The translations under genes and the position numbers were made by a program. The notes below the pieces were generated by a model that ran no database searches, was not told where the DNA came from, and was given only the letters and a program-made list of their open reading frames with translations. A DNA stretch of 32,140 nt from Ophiothrix spiculata (taxonomy: Eukaryota; Echinodermata; Ophiuroidea; Amphilepidida; Ophiotrichidae), in the NCBI GenBank assembly GCA_000969725.1, contig JXSR01S073154.1. One strand, given 5' to 3'. Positions 16,620 to 26,285 of this stretch are shown here, one piece after another (position 1 is the first letter of the stretch; the number at the start of each line of letters is the position of its first letter).

Positions 16620-17994
16620 ATTGTAATGATTATTGTTAATGTTTTTGATAGTAAGTTTAATGATTTTTGTAAGGGCTCTGTCACACATCACCTTTTAGAG
16701 CAAAACGTACGAATAATGTACTTAACCCCACTATTGTTTTGGTTTATACATTGTTGTTTGTCATGTTTCCCCTAGAAGTACGTTCAATACGTTATCTTTA
16801 CAGTTGTGTCCGTTATGTATACGTTATGTACACACGCCCAGTACGTGAAACTTTTCCACGTTATTTGTACGTTTAGGCACTATACAGTGATGTGTGACAG
16901 AGTCTTAACTGACAAAATCTGCAACGGATGTACACAGACTTTAAAAATGGTCAGCATATCGTCTACTAAAACAATGGTCTAACTATTATCTTGATTAATA
17001 ATAGGGTCTCAACAGCAAGATGTGCACATTACATGTTCATGAACAAGGACATTTTGATCTTTTCATAGGACGAGACTACTCGCACTGTTCATCGCGCGTC
17101 GGTAACTTTGAGTACGTGTACTTTACTATAGCGCGTTTGGTTAATCACGCACTACATCGCTGCATAATATACGCAAAATATTATACAGATGTGTCAGTAA
17201 AGTAATTGAAATATGTCTGCTTTTGTCGTTTTTCTTGTTTCTTGAAAAATACCATTTTTTATTTTAATATTTTGAAGTTTGCATTATGTTATTTAAAAAA
17301 AAAATCAGTAGAGCATTTACTATTTTACAAGCACATAATCATTATAATGATCGATTTTTTGAATTTTTTCTTTACTTTGTATGGTAAATCAGGTGATTTT
17401 TTGGGAAAATATTAACTTTTTGAAATGTTTGTATCTCGAACACTAGCACGGTGACCTATTTGTTAAATTTAGATAGATTCGTTATCAGTACAAATAAATC
17501 TACCAAATACTTCTAAGAATTTCAATGGAGACTGCTATGAGAAAACACTTTAAGAACTTTGAGATGAATATACTTTAGGCATCTATGTTCTTTAATTGAG
17601 TCTCCATTTTCCAAGTTCCCTACTCTTATGTTTTCAATTAATCAATTCATCAATTAAGAAATTATAAGTCATTATGACAGAGGTTGTACATGAAAGACAT
17701 GAAAAACCCTCCCGCCATCTCCTGATAATTGTGCCAAACTTGTTTCACTTAGGGCTGGTTTCGGCAAGGATTTTCATTGTCGATAAAGCCCCCAAAATCG
17801 AACGAGCGATATCGACATTGTCGACGATGATTTTTTGCAAAAAAATGCACCATTAAAGGGGGTCTACCCTAAATACCATGTACCTTTGGGATCACTTTTC
17901 GGACTTTTTCCAAATATCCATAAAATTAATGTTATATACCATAAAGATTTAGAATCAATGCATTATTTTGTTCTGGCTGCTATGGTAACCGTAC
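16620..17994. repeat. Duplicated downstream block Y, copy B
   Basis: Follows copy A from 5743 but jumps from the equivalent of ~6254 to ~7047 (junction near 17118), losing ~790 bp that includes the fold-back element. It ends in a short remnant of the L2 LINE (17961-17994). It also shows the uninterrupted site of the Penelope-like insertion at 16621-16634. No gene seen. Confidence 0.75.
17961..17994 (-). mobile_element. L2 LINE remnant after internal deletion
   Basis: Flank GAATCAATGCATTAT, which in locus A is where the LINE tail begins (7897-7912), is joined to ATTTTGTTCTGGCTGCTATGGTAACCGTA, which matches reverse-transcriptase coding sequence at 10077-10107. About 2.1 kb of the element is missing at an ATTAT microhomology. 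Confidence 0.5.
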
Positions 17995-18462
17995 AGGACA
18001 TCTGATTGGCTAAACACTTAAACGGTGGTAACGCAAGAACGAAAAGTCCAATAAAGTTCATGTTTGAAAAACGGCTTCATACTGCCCTCCGCCTTTGTCT
18101 TTTCTATATATGTTCCAAATGTCGTACAAATCTAACACTTTGTTTTTGAGTTATCACCGTTCAAAATTTGCAGGTTTGCACTTTTTCTACTTTCGAGATA
18201 TAGGCATTCGAACATTGACAAAAAAGAAAGCTTGAAAAAAAAAGTAATTGATGCTAAGGTTATAAGTAACTATAAGGCTATGAAAGATATTAAATTTACA
18301 CACATTTTAAGCCCATTTTGGTGAAAATCGGATTTAATTTAACGAAGTTACAGATTTTTTTTAAATAGCATGTTTAAATATAGTCGCGTGAGATAAAATA
18401 AAGAAATACATAAATTATTGAAAATCTCAAAAATTTGGATGCATATGATTTACAATTACAGT
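17995..18462. other. Unassigned AT-rich spacer
   Basis: Between the LINE remnant and block Z of locus B. No counterpart in the other loci, no open frame above 50 codons that I trust, and no inverted ends seen. Confidence 0.4.
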
Positions 18463-18716
18463 GTATGGGTATTATAGTAAAAAAATATACGTACTTAGGT
18501 AGGGTTAACAAAAATAATCATATGTGCTTAGGGTATATAGAATAAATAACTGTTTAGGAAATAAAATTCATCAGGTACGGTAATACATTCTTAGGGTATA
18601 TTGAAGAGATCTTCGTTTTAAGGGCACTTTTTAAAAAATAGCTGGACACGCATGGTATACAGTATAGGTCTCAAGTACAACGCCAACTGGGGTAAAATTA
18701 ATTGTAATCAAGGGAG
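18463..18716. repeat. Duplicated spacer block Z, copy B (second half)
   Basis: Matches 10987-11446 without the fold-back insertion at 11130-11326, so it preserves that empty site at 18599. It ends AATCAAGGGAG, directly followed by TTA and the MITE at 18720, preserving the empty site of the solo LTR. Confidence 0.8.
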
Positions 18717-18719
18717 TTA

Positions 18720-18987
18720 GGACCAAAACATAGTCAGCCTCAAAACAAAATTTTCGCTACCAAACATTTGGTCGTGACGTCAAAATGAAAATAAAATAAC
18801 TTCAATACCGAGTTGAGCCCAAATAAAATTTCGCAATAGATTGCACATGTTATTGAATTGCCATATACATTGGACCAAATGTTTGTTACCGGTTCATAGT
18901 TTAAATTCGATGGCAAATATTTGGTGACGTCACGACCAAATGTTTGATAGGGAAAATTTTGTTTGGAGACCGACTATGTTTTGGCCC
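18720..18987. mobile_element. Complete PIF/Harbinger (Tourist)-like MITE
   Basis: 268 bp with terminal repeats of ~65 bp: GGACCAAAACATAGTCAGCC at the left against GACTATGTTTTGGCCC at the right, extending through CAAACAAAATTTTC and CAAACATTTGGTCGTGACGTCA. TTA lies on both sides (18717-18719, 18988-18990). A 3-bp TTA/TAA target and a GGG/GGC start are typical of PIF/Harbinger MITEs. It carries two TGACGTCA palindromes (near 18775 and 18931), the CREB/ATF consensus. Confidence 0.75.
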
Positions 18988-18990
18988 TTA

Positions 18991-19500
18991 TAAGTTGTGT
19001 CTACACCTTTGTATTTACTACCGGTACTAACTTACTACCGCTATTTGTAATCCGATTAATTATTTCCGCTACTCCCGGTCCACGTCCTCACACGGCTGAA
19101 AATTATATTACGTCCGATACTTCGCAGTTGTTTACACCCGACTGCTACATCATCGGAGCCTAAACCCCTTATTTATGGGGGTAGGGTTTTATTCTACGCA
19201 ACCAAAGCATGGGGAGAAACATCATGTATAAGATTCAACGTAATGGTAGTATGATAACGAGTATAATCAGTCACAAATTTAAGGTCTTTGAAGTGGTCGA
19301 GTTGATGGATAATAATATGAAATAGGCTGAGATCTCAAGAAATAGGAATGTTGGTATTGGCTGGTCTGATATTTGGCACTGGTATAAGGAATGAGTGAAC
19401 AAAAATCTGTACAGATTAGAAAGCTAGGTGAAGTGATTCAATGTATGCAGTAATATTATAGGCCTTATGGGATACTGACTGAAATAATGACGGTGAAGTA
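18991..19500. other. Unassigned spacer
   Basis: No homology to other parts of the window noticed, and no gene. The 66-codon frame at 18963-19163 starts inside the MITE and has no recognisable product. Confidence 0.4.
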
Positions 19501-19740
19501 TCCAATATTTACATCCAATAGCTGTTTACACGCATCGGGTGTAACTTTAATGCCGGACGTAAATGCAGTTACTCCTGCCCTTTAGCAGGAGTAAATCATC
19601 GGATGTAAGTCTGATTTACCTCCGATAAACTTACGTCCGATCACAGTTCTCACTACAACTTACGTCCGGTCTTACTTCTGGTGTATTTTAATACCGGTTC
19701 CAAACAGACTTACATCCGATGGTGTGGATGTGCCTATAGA
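19501..19740. repeat. Element rich in TTACGTCCGR words with a perfect hairpin
   Basis: The word TTAC[GA]TCCG[AG] or its complement occurs at least five times (near 19552, 19599, 19629, 19660 and 19709) in both orientations. TTACTCCTGC (19569-19578) and GCAGGAGTAA (19585-19594) form a perfect 10-bp stem with a six-base loop. Imperfect inverted ends (ACACGCATCGGGTGTAA / TTACATCCGATGGTGTGG) suggest a MITE. It sits directly before a block U copy. Confidence 0.45.
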
Positions 19741-20440
19741 GGAAAGATATAAAAAAAGTAATTAGTTGTTTATGAAGTAATAAAGTAATAGTTATCCTCT
19801 GAGAGTGTATTAAACTTTATTGCTCTCATAAAATTAAACATTATGTGATTCAAAATGGTGTTTTTTTAAAGATTTGTTCCTTAAAATATTTGAAATGTCG
19901 TGATCTATATCATATGTTATTATAGACCATTCAATATTAATTCGTATAATATTTTGGATTTGGATTGAGATACACGCAAGAAGACATTGAACTGAAAGTA
20001 ACATTTCAATTAAACATATTTTGTATCACAAGGAGTGTGTAATAAGTAAATTGATAAAGAAAACAGTTTATTAACAGAAACGTAAAACCATTTATAAGTT
20101 GTGCAGAAAACATGCATTTCCAACATGATTTATATCTGGGATGGGGTATAACTGATGTGTATTTCGACCTGGTAATACCTAGGTGTCCCAAATATGTGAG
20201 ACCTTTATAACAGGTGCAATTTAAGGTATCAAAATCTATATGGTGCTCTGCCAGTCCCACAAAGGGTATCAAATTTGATTGTTATGTCTCTGATAGGGTA
20301 TCAAATTCAGAAAGAATGGTTGGATTAGTCCATCTAGATGGACTAGGTTGGATTGGAGATCATGGTGTCAATATTGCCAATAAAAATGTTTCAAATACTT
20401 CTTGAACTGTTCAGATGGTGCACAGATACATTATTATCAG
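19741..20440. repeat. Partial extra copy of block U start
   Basis: Matches the block that begins at 21414 (GGAAAGATAT..., TAAAATTAAACATTATGTGATTC, GAGATACACGCAAGAAGACATTG) and also 195-500. It stops after GATGGTGCACAGATACATT, where the sequence changes. No receptor follows it directly, so it is an incomplete duplication unit. Confidence 0.7.
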
Positions 20441-20580
20441 TGGCGAAGCTAGTTGATGTGTCGCCAGGGACCTTCTGCACATTTTGCACCTCAGGAGAAA
20501 GCATTTCATGGCGTAAAATGTAAGTAAAATGTTATTATATTGATTAAGGTCTAGGCCTACTGTAAATTACTATCAACAAT

Positions 20581-20720
20581 ATTCGGCCACCAGCATTGCT
20601 GATGTCAGCAGCTCCTTACCCTCACTAAGCCGTGAGTGATTAAAACTACTGTATTCGGCCACCAGCACTGCTGAATGTCAGCAGCTCCCTACCCTCACTA
20701 AGCCGTGAGTGATTAAAATT
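20581..20720. repeat. 72-bp tandem duplication
   Basis: Two units starting ATTCGGCCACCAGCA at 20581 and 20653, each ending with CCTCACTAAGCCGTGAGTGATTAAAA. Each unit holds two small dyads: GCTGA..TCAGC and CTCAC..GTGAG. It is more GC-rich than its surroundings and is not found elsewhere in the window. Confidence 0.75.
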
Positions 20721-20820
20721 AGATTCTTTCCCTGTCCGCTGTTCCTCCCTATTTCCAATAACTGTGATTCAGACCACCCCTCTCACCTTTTCCCCTTCTT
20801 TCTTCCCTCCTACAATATGT

Positions 20821-21412
20821 ATACGAATGAAACTTTACAACTGTTTATAAACGTGATGACCATTTATTCAAATATAGAAAAGGAGTATTTTTAATTTTTT
20901 CTTCACCAGATCGGAATACCTACTTTTAAATACAGCATAACCCAAATGGTGTGTTTATACACTGACGACTTGTTTCGACGGAGGGTAACGTATAATATAA
21001 AGGGTTGTAACTGAAAACGACTGATAGTAACGATAGTGTGCGTGGCTAGTGTGTGAGCGTTAACTGACTTTTTCGTAAAATTCAAAAGTGCAATACGCAG
21101 GTCTACGTTGCTTGTCGTTATCCATATCCCCAATTCGTCACAGTGTAAACGCACCTTTTCCATTATTTTACAGTTGATTTATTACAGTGTATAGGTATTT
21201 TAGTAAAAATATACGTACTTAGGTAGGGTTAACAAAAATAATCATATGTGCTTAGGGTATAGAATAAATAACTGTTTAGGGAATAAAATTCATCAGGTAC
21301 GGTAATACATTCTTAGGGTATGTTGAAGAGATCTTCGTTTTAAGGGCACTTTTCAAAAAATAGCTGGATACGGATGATACTAGGTCTCAAGTACAACGCC
21401 AACCGGAGTAAG
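20821..21412. repeat. Duplicated spacer block Z, copy C
   Basis: Full-length counterpart of 10726-11446 without the TA-flanked MITE (empty site at 21319), containing the longer GGTGCGTTTA inverted-repeat element at 20948-21155. It ends in CCAACCGGAGTAAGA and joins block U at 21414. Confidence 0.8.
20948..21155. repeat. Inverted-repeat element GGTG(C/T)GTTTA, longer copy
   Basis: Ends GGTGTGTTTATACACTGACGA and TCGTCACAGTGTAAACGCACC are inverted relative to each other. It equals the 10843-10960 element with ~90 bp more interior. Confidence 0.5.
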
Positions 21413-22465
21413 AGGAAAGATATGAAAAAGTAATTATCAGTTGTTAAGGAAGTAATAAAGTAATATTCATTTTCTGGGAGTGTATTGAACTTAATTGCTC
21501 TCATAAAATTAAACATTATGTGATTCAAAAATGGTGTTTTTTTAAAGATTTGTTCCTTAAAATATTTGCAATGTCGTGATCTATATTATATTTATATTAT
21601 TACAGACCACTCAATATTAATTCGTATAATATTTTGAATATCAACTTGGATTGAGATACACGCAAGAAGACATTGAACTGAAAGTAAAATTTCTATTGAA
21701 CATATTTTGTATCACAAGGAGTGTGTAATAAGTAAATTAAGTAAATAAATCATTTATAATTTGTGCAAAAAACATGCATTTCTAACATGATTTATACCCG
21801 GAATAGGGTTACTGATCTGTATTTCGACCGGGTAAGACCCCGCGTGCCAAAAATGTGAGACCTTAACAAGTCTCGAGTCTTGCAATATAAGGTATCAAAA
21901 TCAACCTGGTGCTCTGCCAGTCTCACAAAGGGTATCAAATTTATTTTTTCAGTCTTTGATAAGGTATCAAATTCAGAACGAATGGTTTGATTGACGATGA
22001 TGGTGTCAAAAATGCCAATAAATGTTTCAAATACCTACTTCTTGAAATTGTTCAGATGGTGTACAAACACACTTGTCTCTATTTTTTGTAATATTTATCT
22101 CGTCACATTTGTGTATGGTCTCAGCTCGAGTGTTCATTTGAACAGGTATGGTCTTGGATAAGGTATCCTTTCGAACAGGTATGGTCGATTTATGATTTAT
22201 AGTCTTAAATATGGTATTGTTTCAATTATTGCAAATATTGCGAAAATAAGGTTTAGGATAAGTTAATTGTAATGGTATTCGCTACCGCTATTTAGGAAGC
22301 TAGCCTAAAGTTGAGATTTAAAGCTGAGTTTTAAATTATAGGCCTACCACTACCAGTAACCTAGAGCTGAGATTCCTTTTATACGTTTGCGGTGCGGTTG
22401 CGGTGCATTTTTACTGTAAGGGTACTAGTAGCTTCAACCTGATAATATTCAATCGTGTGCTTTAA

Positions 22466-22983
22466 CATTTAACTGCATAAGATAGTTAGTGCATGAGGGG
22501 GGAGTTACATAGTACCCTCTCTTATAAAAAACACTTTCCCGCCCGATTTTTTTAATAATCTTTACACCATGTATACGTACACTTATCACAACCATATTTC
22601 AAAAAAAAAATTAAACATTTTTGTACCGTTTCAAAATGGCGGCCAAATAACCGATTTTCATCGCACACATCTTGATTTGGGCCAAAATTTGAAAAACCCA
22701 CTTCCCAAAGGAATTTTCCAATGAAATTTGGATCAAATTAGGAGATTATGAATACATTGACATAGCTGAAATAAAATTTGGAAAATTTTACTCCGGGGTG
22801 GTTTTATGGGCAAATCAATTTTTTCGCACCCTCCCTAAAATGCTAATTAACTCGAAAACGACGCGGTCGATCTCAATTTTTTTTCGCCAAAAGAAGCGCA
22901 CCTATTTAGGCAATAACAAAATGCGAGGACCGAAAAACCAAATGATGGGTACCATGGACCCCCCCCCCCTATGCAGTTAAGTG
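22466..22983. mobile_element. Second TTAA-flanked MITE, inserted at the edge of the first
   Basis: Terminal repeats CATTTAACTGCATA (22466-22479) and TATGCAGTTAAGTG (22970-22983), one mismatch, flanked by TTAA at 22462-22465 and 22984-22987. Loci A and B have a single TTAA there. A G run follows the left end (near 22497) and a run of about 11 C precedes the right end (near 22959). 518 bp, no transposase. Confidence 0.75.
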
Positions 22984-22987
22984 TTAA

Positions 22988-23577
22988 CCCTTGTCTTACC
23001 AAAAAAAGGGGGGGGGGAAGTAACTCATCTAACGGATGATTCCATGTCGCATACAAACGCAAACGAATAGAACGTAAGGGATAAATATAGGTAGTTGTAA
23101 ATTCATTCTTTGCGGTTATTATATAGAGAAAAGGGGTCACGTCAAAGTCGGCAGGTAAGGGGTGGTTGCTAGCTCGGAATATTTTTAGTCCTCATCTTGA
23201 AAAAAACCTGCATGGTATGGACCTAAAAAGTGTAGAATATCTAAGAAACACCATTTCCCTTCTTTATAATCAAAAACTGGGTAAAAATTGGAATATTAGG
23301 ATATTTGGAACTTTTACAGCAACATTTTGATTTTGGTCATTTTTGGCGACCATCGTGCACTTTCCGACTCGGAAGTTCTCATGACGTCATTATTACGTAA
23401 CGTCGTTGCTCATTTTTATGATTTAAGTATCAATAGAAAGAGGAGACCCTATTCTATACTATCATACCAAACAACGTAACTTTTGGCGGTTAAATTTCAA
23501 TTTCATAGGGGGTGTAACCACCCCCCCCCTCCTTGATAACAAACTTTACAAAAAAAAATAACTTGGTAAGACAAGGG
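22988..23577. mobile_element. TTAA-flanked G-tract MITE (copy C)
   Basis: CCCTTGTCTTACCAA (22988-23002) and TTGGTAAGACAAGGG (23563-23577), TTAA on both sides (22984-22987, 23578-23581). It has G and C runs just inside the ends, as in the other copies. At 590 bp it is the longest copy and the best guide to the ancestral element. A TGACGTCA palindrome lies near 23381. Confidence 0.7.
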
Positions 23578-24415
23578 TTAAACTCTACTACTACAAGTAC
23601 CCTTACCTGCACTTGGACACAACAAATATCAGTCCCCCTCCCGAATTTATACAGAGCTTAAAAATCAGTAAAGACACTGTTAGATAATTAAACTGGTCCA
23701 ATACATAAATGCCATTAAAACAGGGCAAATGGTACATTTTATTCAATATGAACGGTCTAAAAAATTGAACATCCCATATAAGGCTCAGGATTGTAGATCT
23801 AATACGATGGCGCTCATACCCGGATATGTGACATTATTATGAGTTATTCGGACCAAAATAGAATTAACTTTTCATTGTTATTAAAATAAATGATACTTTA
23901 TGCATGTTGGGAAAATAAAAGTTGACGAGAAAAAATGTTATTTCAGCGTATGTTATCTCACTACTGCATGCAATTAAAACAAAGACATCCGATAAAATTA
24001 TCAACTCATACACATTAATGCACATTTTGGCTTTTATTACGAGAAGAGTGACATTGAAACATTGCCAAATTATACGCTCATAATAATTATTTTGCACACT
24101 TATGTTTCCTCCCTGGTTTCCTCATTTTGTCTGAAACACGCCATCATCGTCATTTGTTTCAAAAAATGATAAAAGTATGGTTTATTTACAGAGCGCGCTG
24201 CATACATGACATAGGATGTTTTATGAATGAAGTTAAGTTGTAGCAGTCACAATCTACTATACATCGTTTGACACTACATTAGGATTATACAGAAATTATA
24301 TTCGACTAGATTGATTTTTGCTTTCAATATTTGTGTGTGACAGGCTCCAAAATGACTGTTGAGTAAAGAATAACGGATGAAATGCACTTCCAAAGCGTAA
24401 CAATAATTCTGTTAC

Positions 24416-24518
24416 AGCTATTGGTCAATGCCCAGATTTTATCTTCCTCAGTTCTCGAGCACCGAGATATTCGTCTGATCAGCGTGTAGATCACGAAACT
24501 TCACGGAGGAGCTTTAAG
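24416..24518 (+). promoter_or_regulatory. Conserved promoter-proximal / leader block, copy C
   Basis: Equivalent of 2341-2443: AGCTATTGGTCAATGCC with inverted CCAAT, ATCAGCGTGTAG and TTTAAG before the ATG. The leader is colinear with that of A, without the fold-back insertion seen in B. Confidence 0.4.
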
Positions 24519-24929
24519 ATGTATGGAAAAACCTTCATGGTAACTTTTGTATACTTTTGTACATCTGTTAGCTTAACTTTATGCCAAATATCTGTCAAAC
24601 CAGAGCTTAATCATGTCGCTGAAGGGGGATCAGCACTTTTTACCTGCAGAGTTAACGGCAACATAAACACAAACAACATTTACTGGGAAGGGAGCCACAA
24701 CAAAGGGAAAACAGACAGGAACTGGAAACACTTAGCATTTTTAAATGATGACGGTTTTGATATTCGAGATTATGCAGTCCTGAATCAGACGTTTTACCAA
24801 TCTAAAACTCTTGGGATTTACTCAATCAGAAATTTCTCTGATACTGCTGAATTACATATAAGCAATGTTTCCCGCTTCGATGGAAGGTACACAATTTTCT
24901 GTTCAGGTGTTGACAGCGACGGCAAGTGA
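24519..24929 (+). CDS. Receptor C signal peptide and V-type Ig domain
   Basis: 136 residues from the conserved ATG with A-rich context. Residues 1-22 are the signal peptide. The Ig domain shows Cys43 (LFTCRV), Trp56 (NIYWEG), and AELHISNVSRFDGRYTIFC to Cys128, the D-x-Y-x-C pattern of V-type domains. Ends at the TGA discussed above. As it stands it encodes a secreted single Ig domain. Confidence 0.65.
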   Translation: MYGKTFMVTFVYFCTSVSLTLCQISVKPELNHVAEGGSALFTCRVNGNINTNNIYWEGSHNKGKTDRNWKHLAFLNDDGFDIRDYAVLNQTFYQSKTLGIYSIRNFSDTAELHISNVSRFDGRYTIFCSGVDSDGK

Positions 24930-25129
24930 GATTTCTTTGTTTATCTAAAACCCAAGTGTTCTGTTGGCAATCACTTACCTGAAATAATTGATCATAAGTC
25001 TGCAGGGAATCAAATTATGGGAATAATGATGACCATCCGCAATCGCCATCTTTAAAGACTACGTTAAAGTGGCACAGCACTCGAGAAAATAAAACAATTG
25101 ATACCGTTGAATTTGGTCATAATGGGGGA

Positions 25130-25741
25130 TTGTTTAATGTGCCTTATACTTTAAAAATTGACGATCAAGGATATGCATTTATTTGTGGTGCAAACCTTGC
25201 TGACAATTCCATTCCTGAAGAGCAGCTTGCAGATCTAACCCGAGGTCTGACTTGCAGTATAGTTCCATACAATCCAATGCCTGTGCTATCCATCATACCT
25301 AATACTCTCACACTTACTACTGCTTCAGAGAATATCACAACCCTGCTATGTAATAACAGCGGTGTATCTACTGTTAACACAAAGTATTTATGGTACATCA
25401 ACAATACCTTGATCAATTCTACTGAAAATAACCCAACAACTAAAGAAGAAATACAAGTGTCCCAACCAGAAAAACATTACTCTATACTCGGCATATCAAA
25501 TGTCTCTTTTCCATACGGTAAAGTTCAAATCACCTGTGAAGCAACACTTCCTTTAAAAAATCATCCCATACCAGACGTTCAAGTAAATACAACCGGTATA
25601 CTCTTTGTAAATATTGGCAGAAAAACAAATGAAAAAGAGTCAACAAAAAGCAGATCCAGTGAGTATGAACACAATTACAGACAAAACTGTTTATATAAAC
25701 ATTGTTACGAATACTACCGACATTCCGGTCCCGACTATTAA
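25130..25741 (+). CDS. Receptor C end of Ig2, and Ig3
   Basis: Open from about 25018 in this frame; the first Met/alternative start at 25130 is internal. It includes TLKIDDQGYAFICGA (last strands of Ig2) and Ig3 with LLCNNSG, KYLWYINN and VQITCEA (Cys, Trp, Cys). Homology to A in this frame ends near 25595. The last ~48 codons read out of frame through stalk sequence and are not expected to be coding. Confidence 0.55.
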   Translation: MFNVPYTLKIDDQGYAFICGANLADNSIPEEQLADLTRGLTCSIVPYNPMPVLSIIPNTLTLTTASENITTLLCNNSGVSTVNTKYLWYINNTLINSTENNPTTKEEIQVSQPEKHYSILGISNVSFPYGKVQITCEATLPLKNHPIPDVQVNTTGILFVNIGRKTNEKESTKSRSSEYEHNYRQNCLYKHCYEYYRHSGPDY

Positions 25742-26285
25742 AGATAGCTCAACCAATGGTGTGTTGTTGATTGCAGGAGCACTTGTTGCAAGTATCTTAG
25801 TCATGATTATTGCTGTATGCGTTATCTTTGCCTTGAAGAAATATAAAACTAAAGGTACGGAAAATAAAACTGATGACACGGAATCCGGTGAGAACAATTC
25901 CAACGATAGAGAATTCCAATCCAGCCCTAATTTGACAACAGAAGCTGTAAAAGAAACAAATCAAACGGATTCCGCGGACAATCCTGAACAACACAAGCAA
26001 ACTTCAAAGACCACAACTAACACACAAATGGCCATTTGTGACACAATGCCGATATACGCTACTCCTGACAAAAGTAAAAAGAAAACCAATGTTGAAGAGA
26101 TCTCAACAATTGAGCAAGAAATATCTGAAACATGTGATAAAGATGTCGATTATTTGAAAAAAGGAGAAACAAAATGCAATCCAGTATATGCAATTCCGGA
26201 CAAGACAAAAACATATCGTGACGGTCATGACCAAACATTGATTGACGACGCCGCTCACTCGATCACATCTGCTGAAAAAAACTAA
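25614..26285 (+). CDS. Receptor C stalk, transmembrane helix and first part of tail
   Basis: Transmembrane segment LLIAGALVASILVMIIAVCV, then KKYKTKG, then one 74-residue module (25977-26198) with YATP, YLKK and YAIP motifs. It ends at TAA 26283-26285. The true exon start is probably near 25654 after a short intron; 25614 is only where the frame opens. Confidence 0.6.
   Translation: MAEKQMKKSQQKADPVSMNTITDKTVYINIVTNTTDIPVPTIKDSSTNGVLLIAGALVASILVMIIAVCVIFALKKYKTKGTENKTDDTESGENNSNDREFQSSPNLTTEAVKETNQTDSADNPEQHKQTSKTTTNTQMAICDTMPIYATPDKSKKKTNVEEISTIEQEISETCDKDVDYLKKGETKCNPVYAIPDKTKTYRDGHDQTLIDDAAHSITSAEKN

Larger units (their letters stand above)
21414..24518 (+). repeat. Duplicated upstream block U, copy C
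   Basis: The longest copy of the block ahead of a receptor. It includes the AACATGCATTTC tract (21772), the paired GAACAGGTATGGTC repeats (near 22139-22190), two nested TTAA elements (22466-23577) and the conserved leader (24416-24518). Short frames in it (22798-22980, 22847-23140, 23864-24097) overlap the elements and have no family resemblance. Confidence 0.8.

Noticed and set aside
20581..20720. Two repeat units considered as the start of a CRISPR-like or satellite array
   Set aside because: Only two units with no spacers; a simple tandem duplication.
24926..25010. Possible intron (GTGAGA ... TCTGCAG) that would skip the receptor C nonsense codon
   Set aside because: The same tract is coding in A and B, and the exon after the acceptor would still meet stops and lack the first Ig2 cysteine.
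25659..25667. Good-looking splice donor GTGAGTATG at the end of Ig3 in receptor C
   Set aside because: The phase at this point differs between A and C, A has the weaker GTTAGT, and no acceptor gives a shared frame; the 25596-25653 solution works in both copies.
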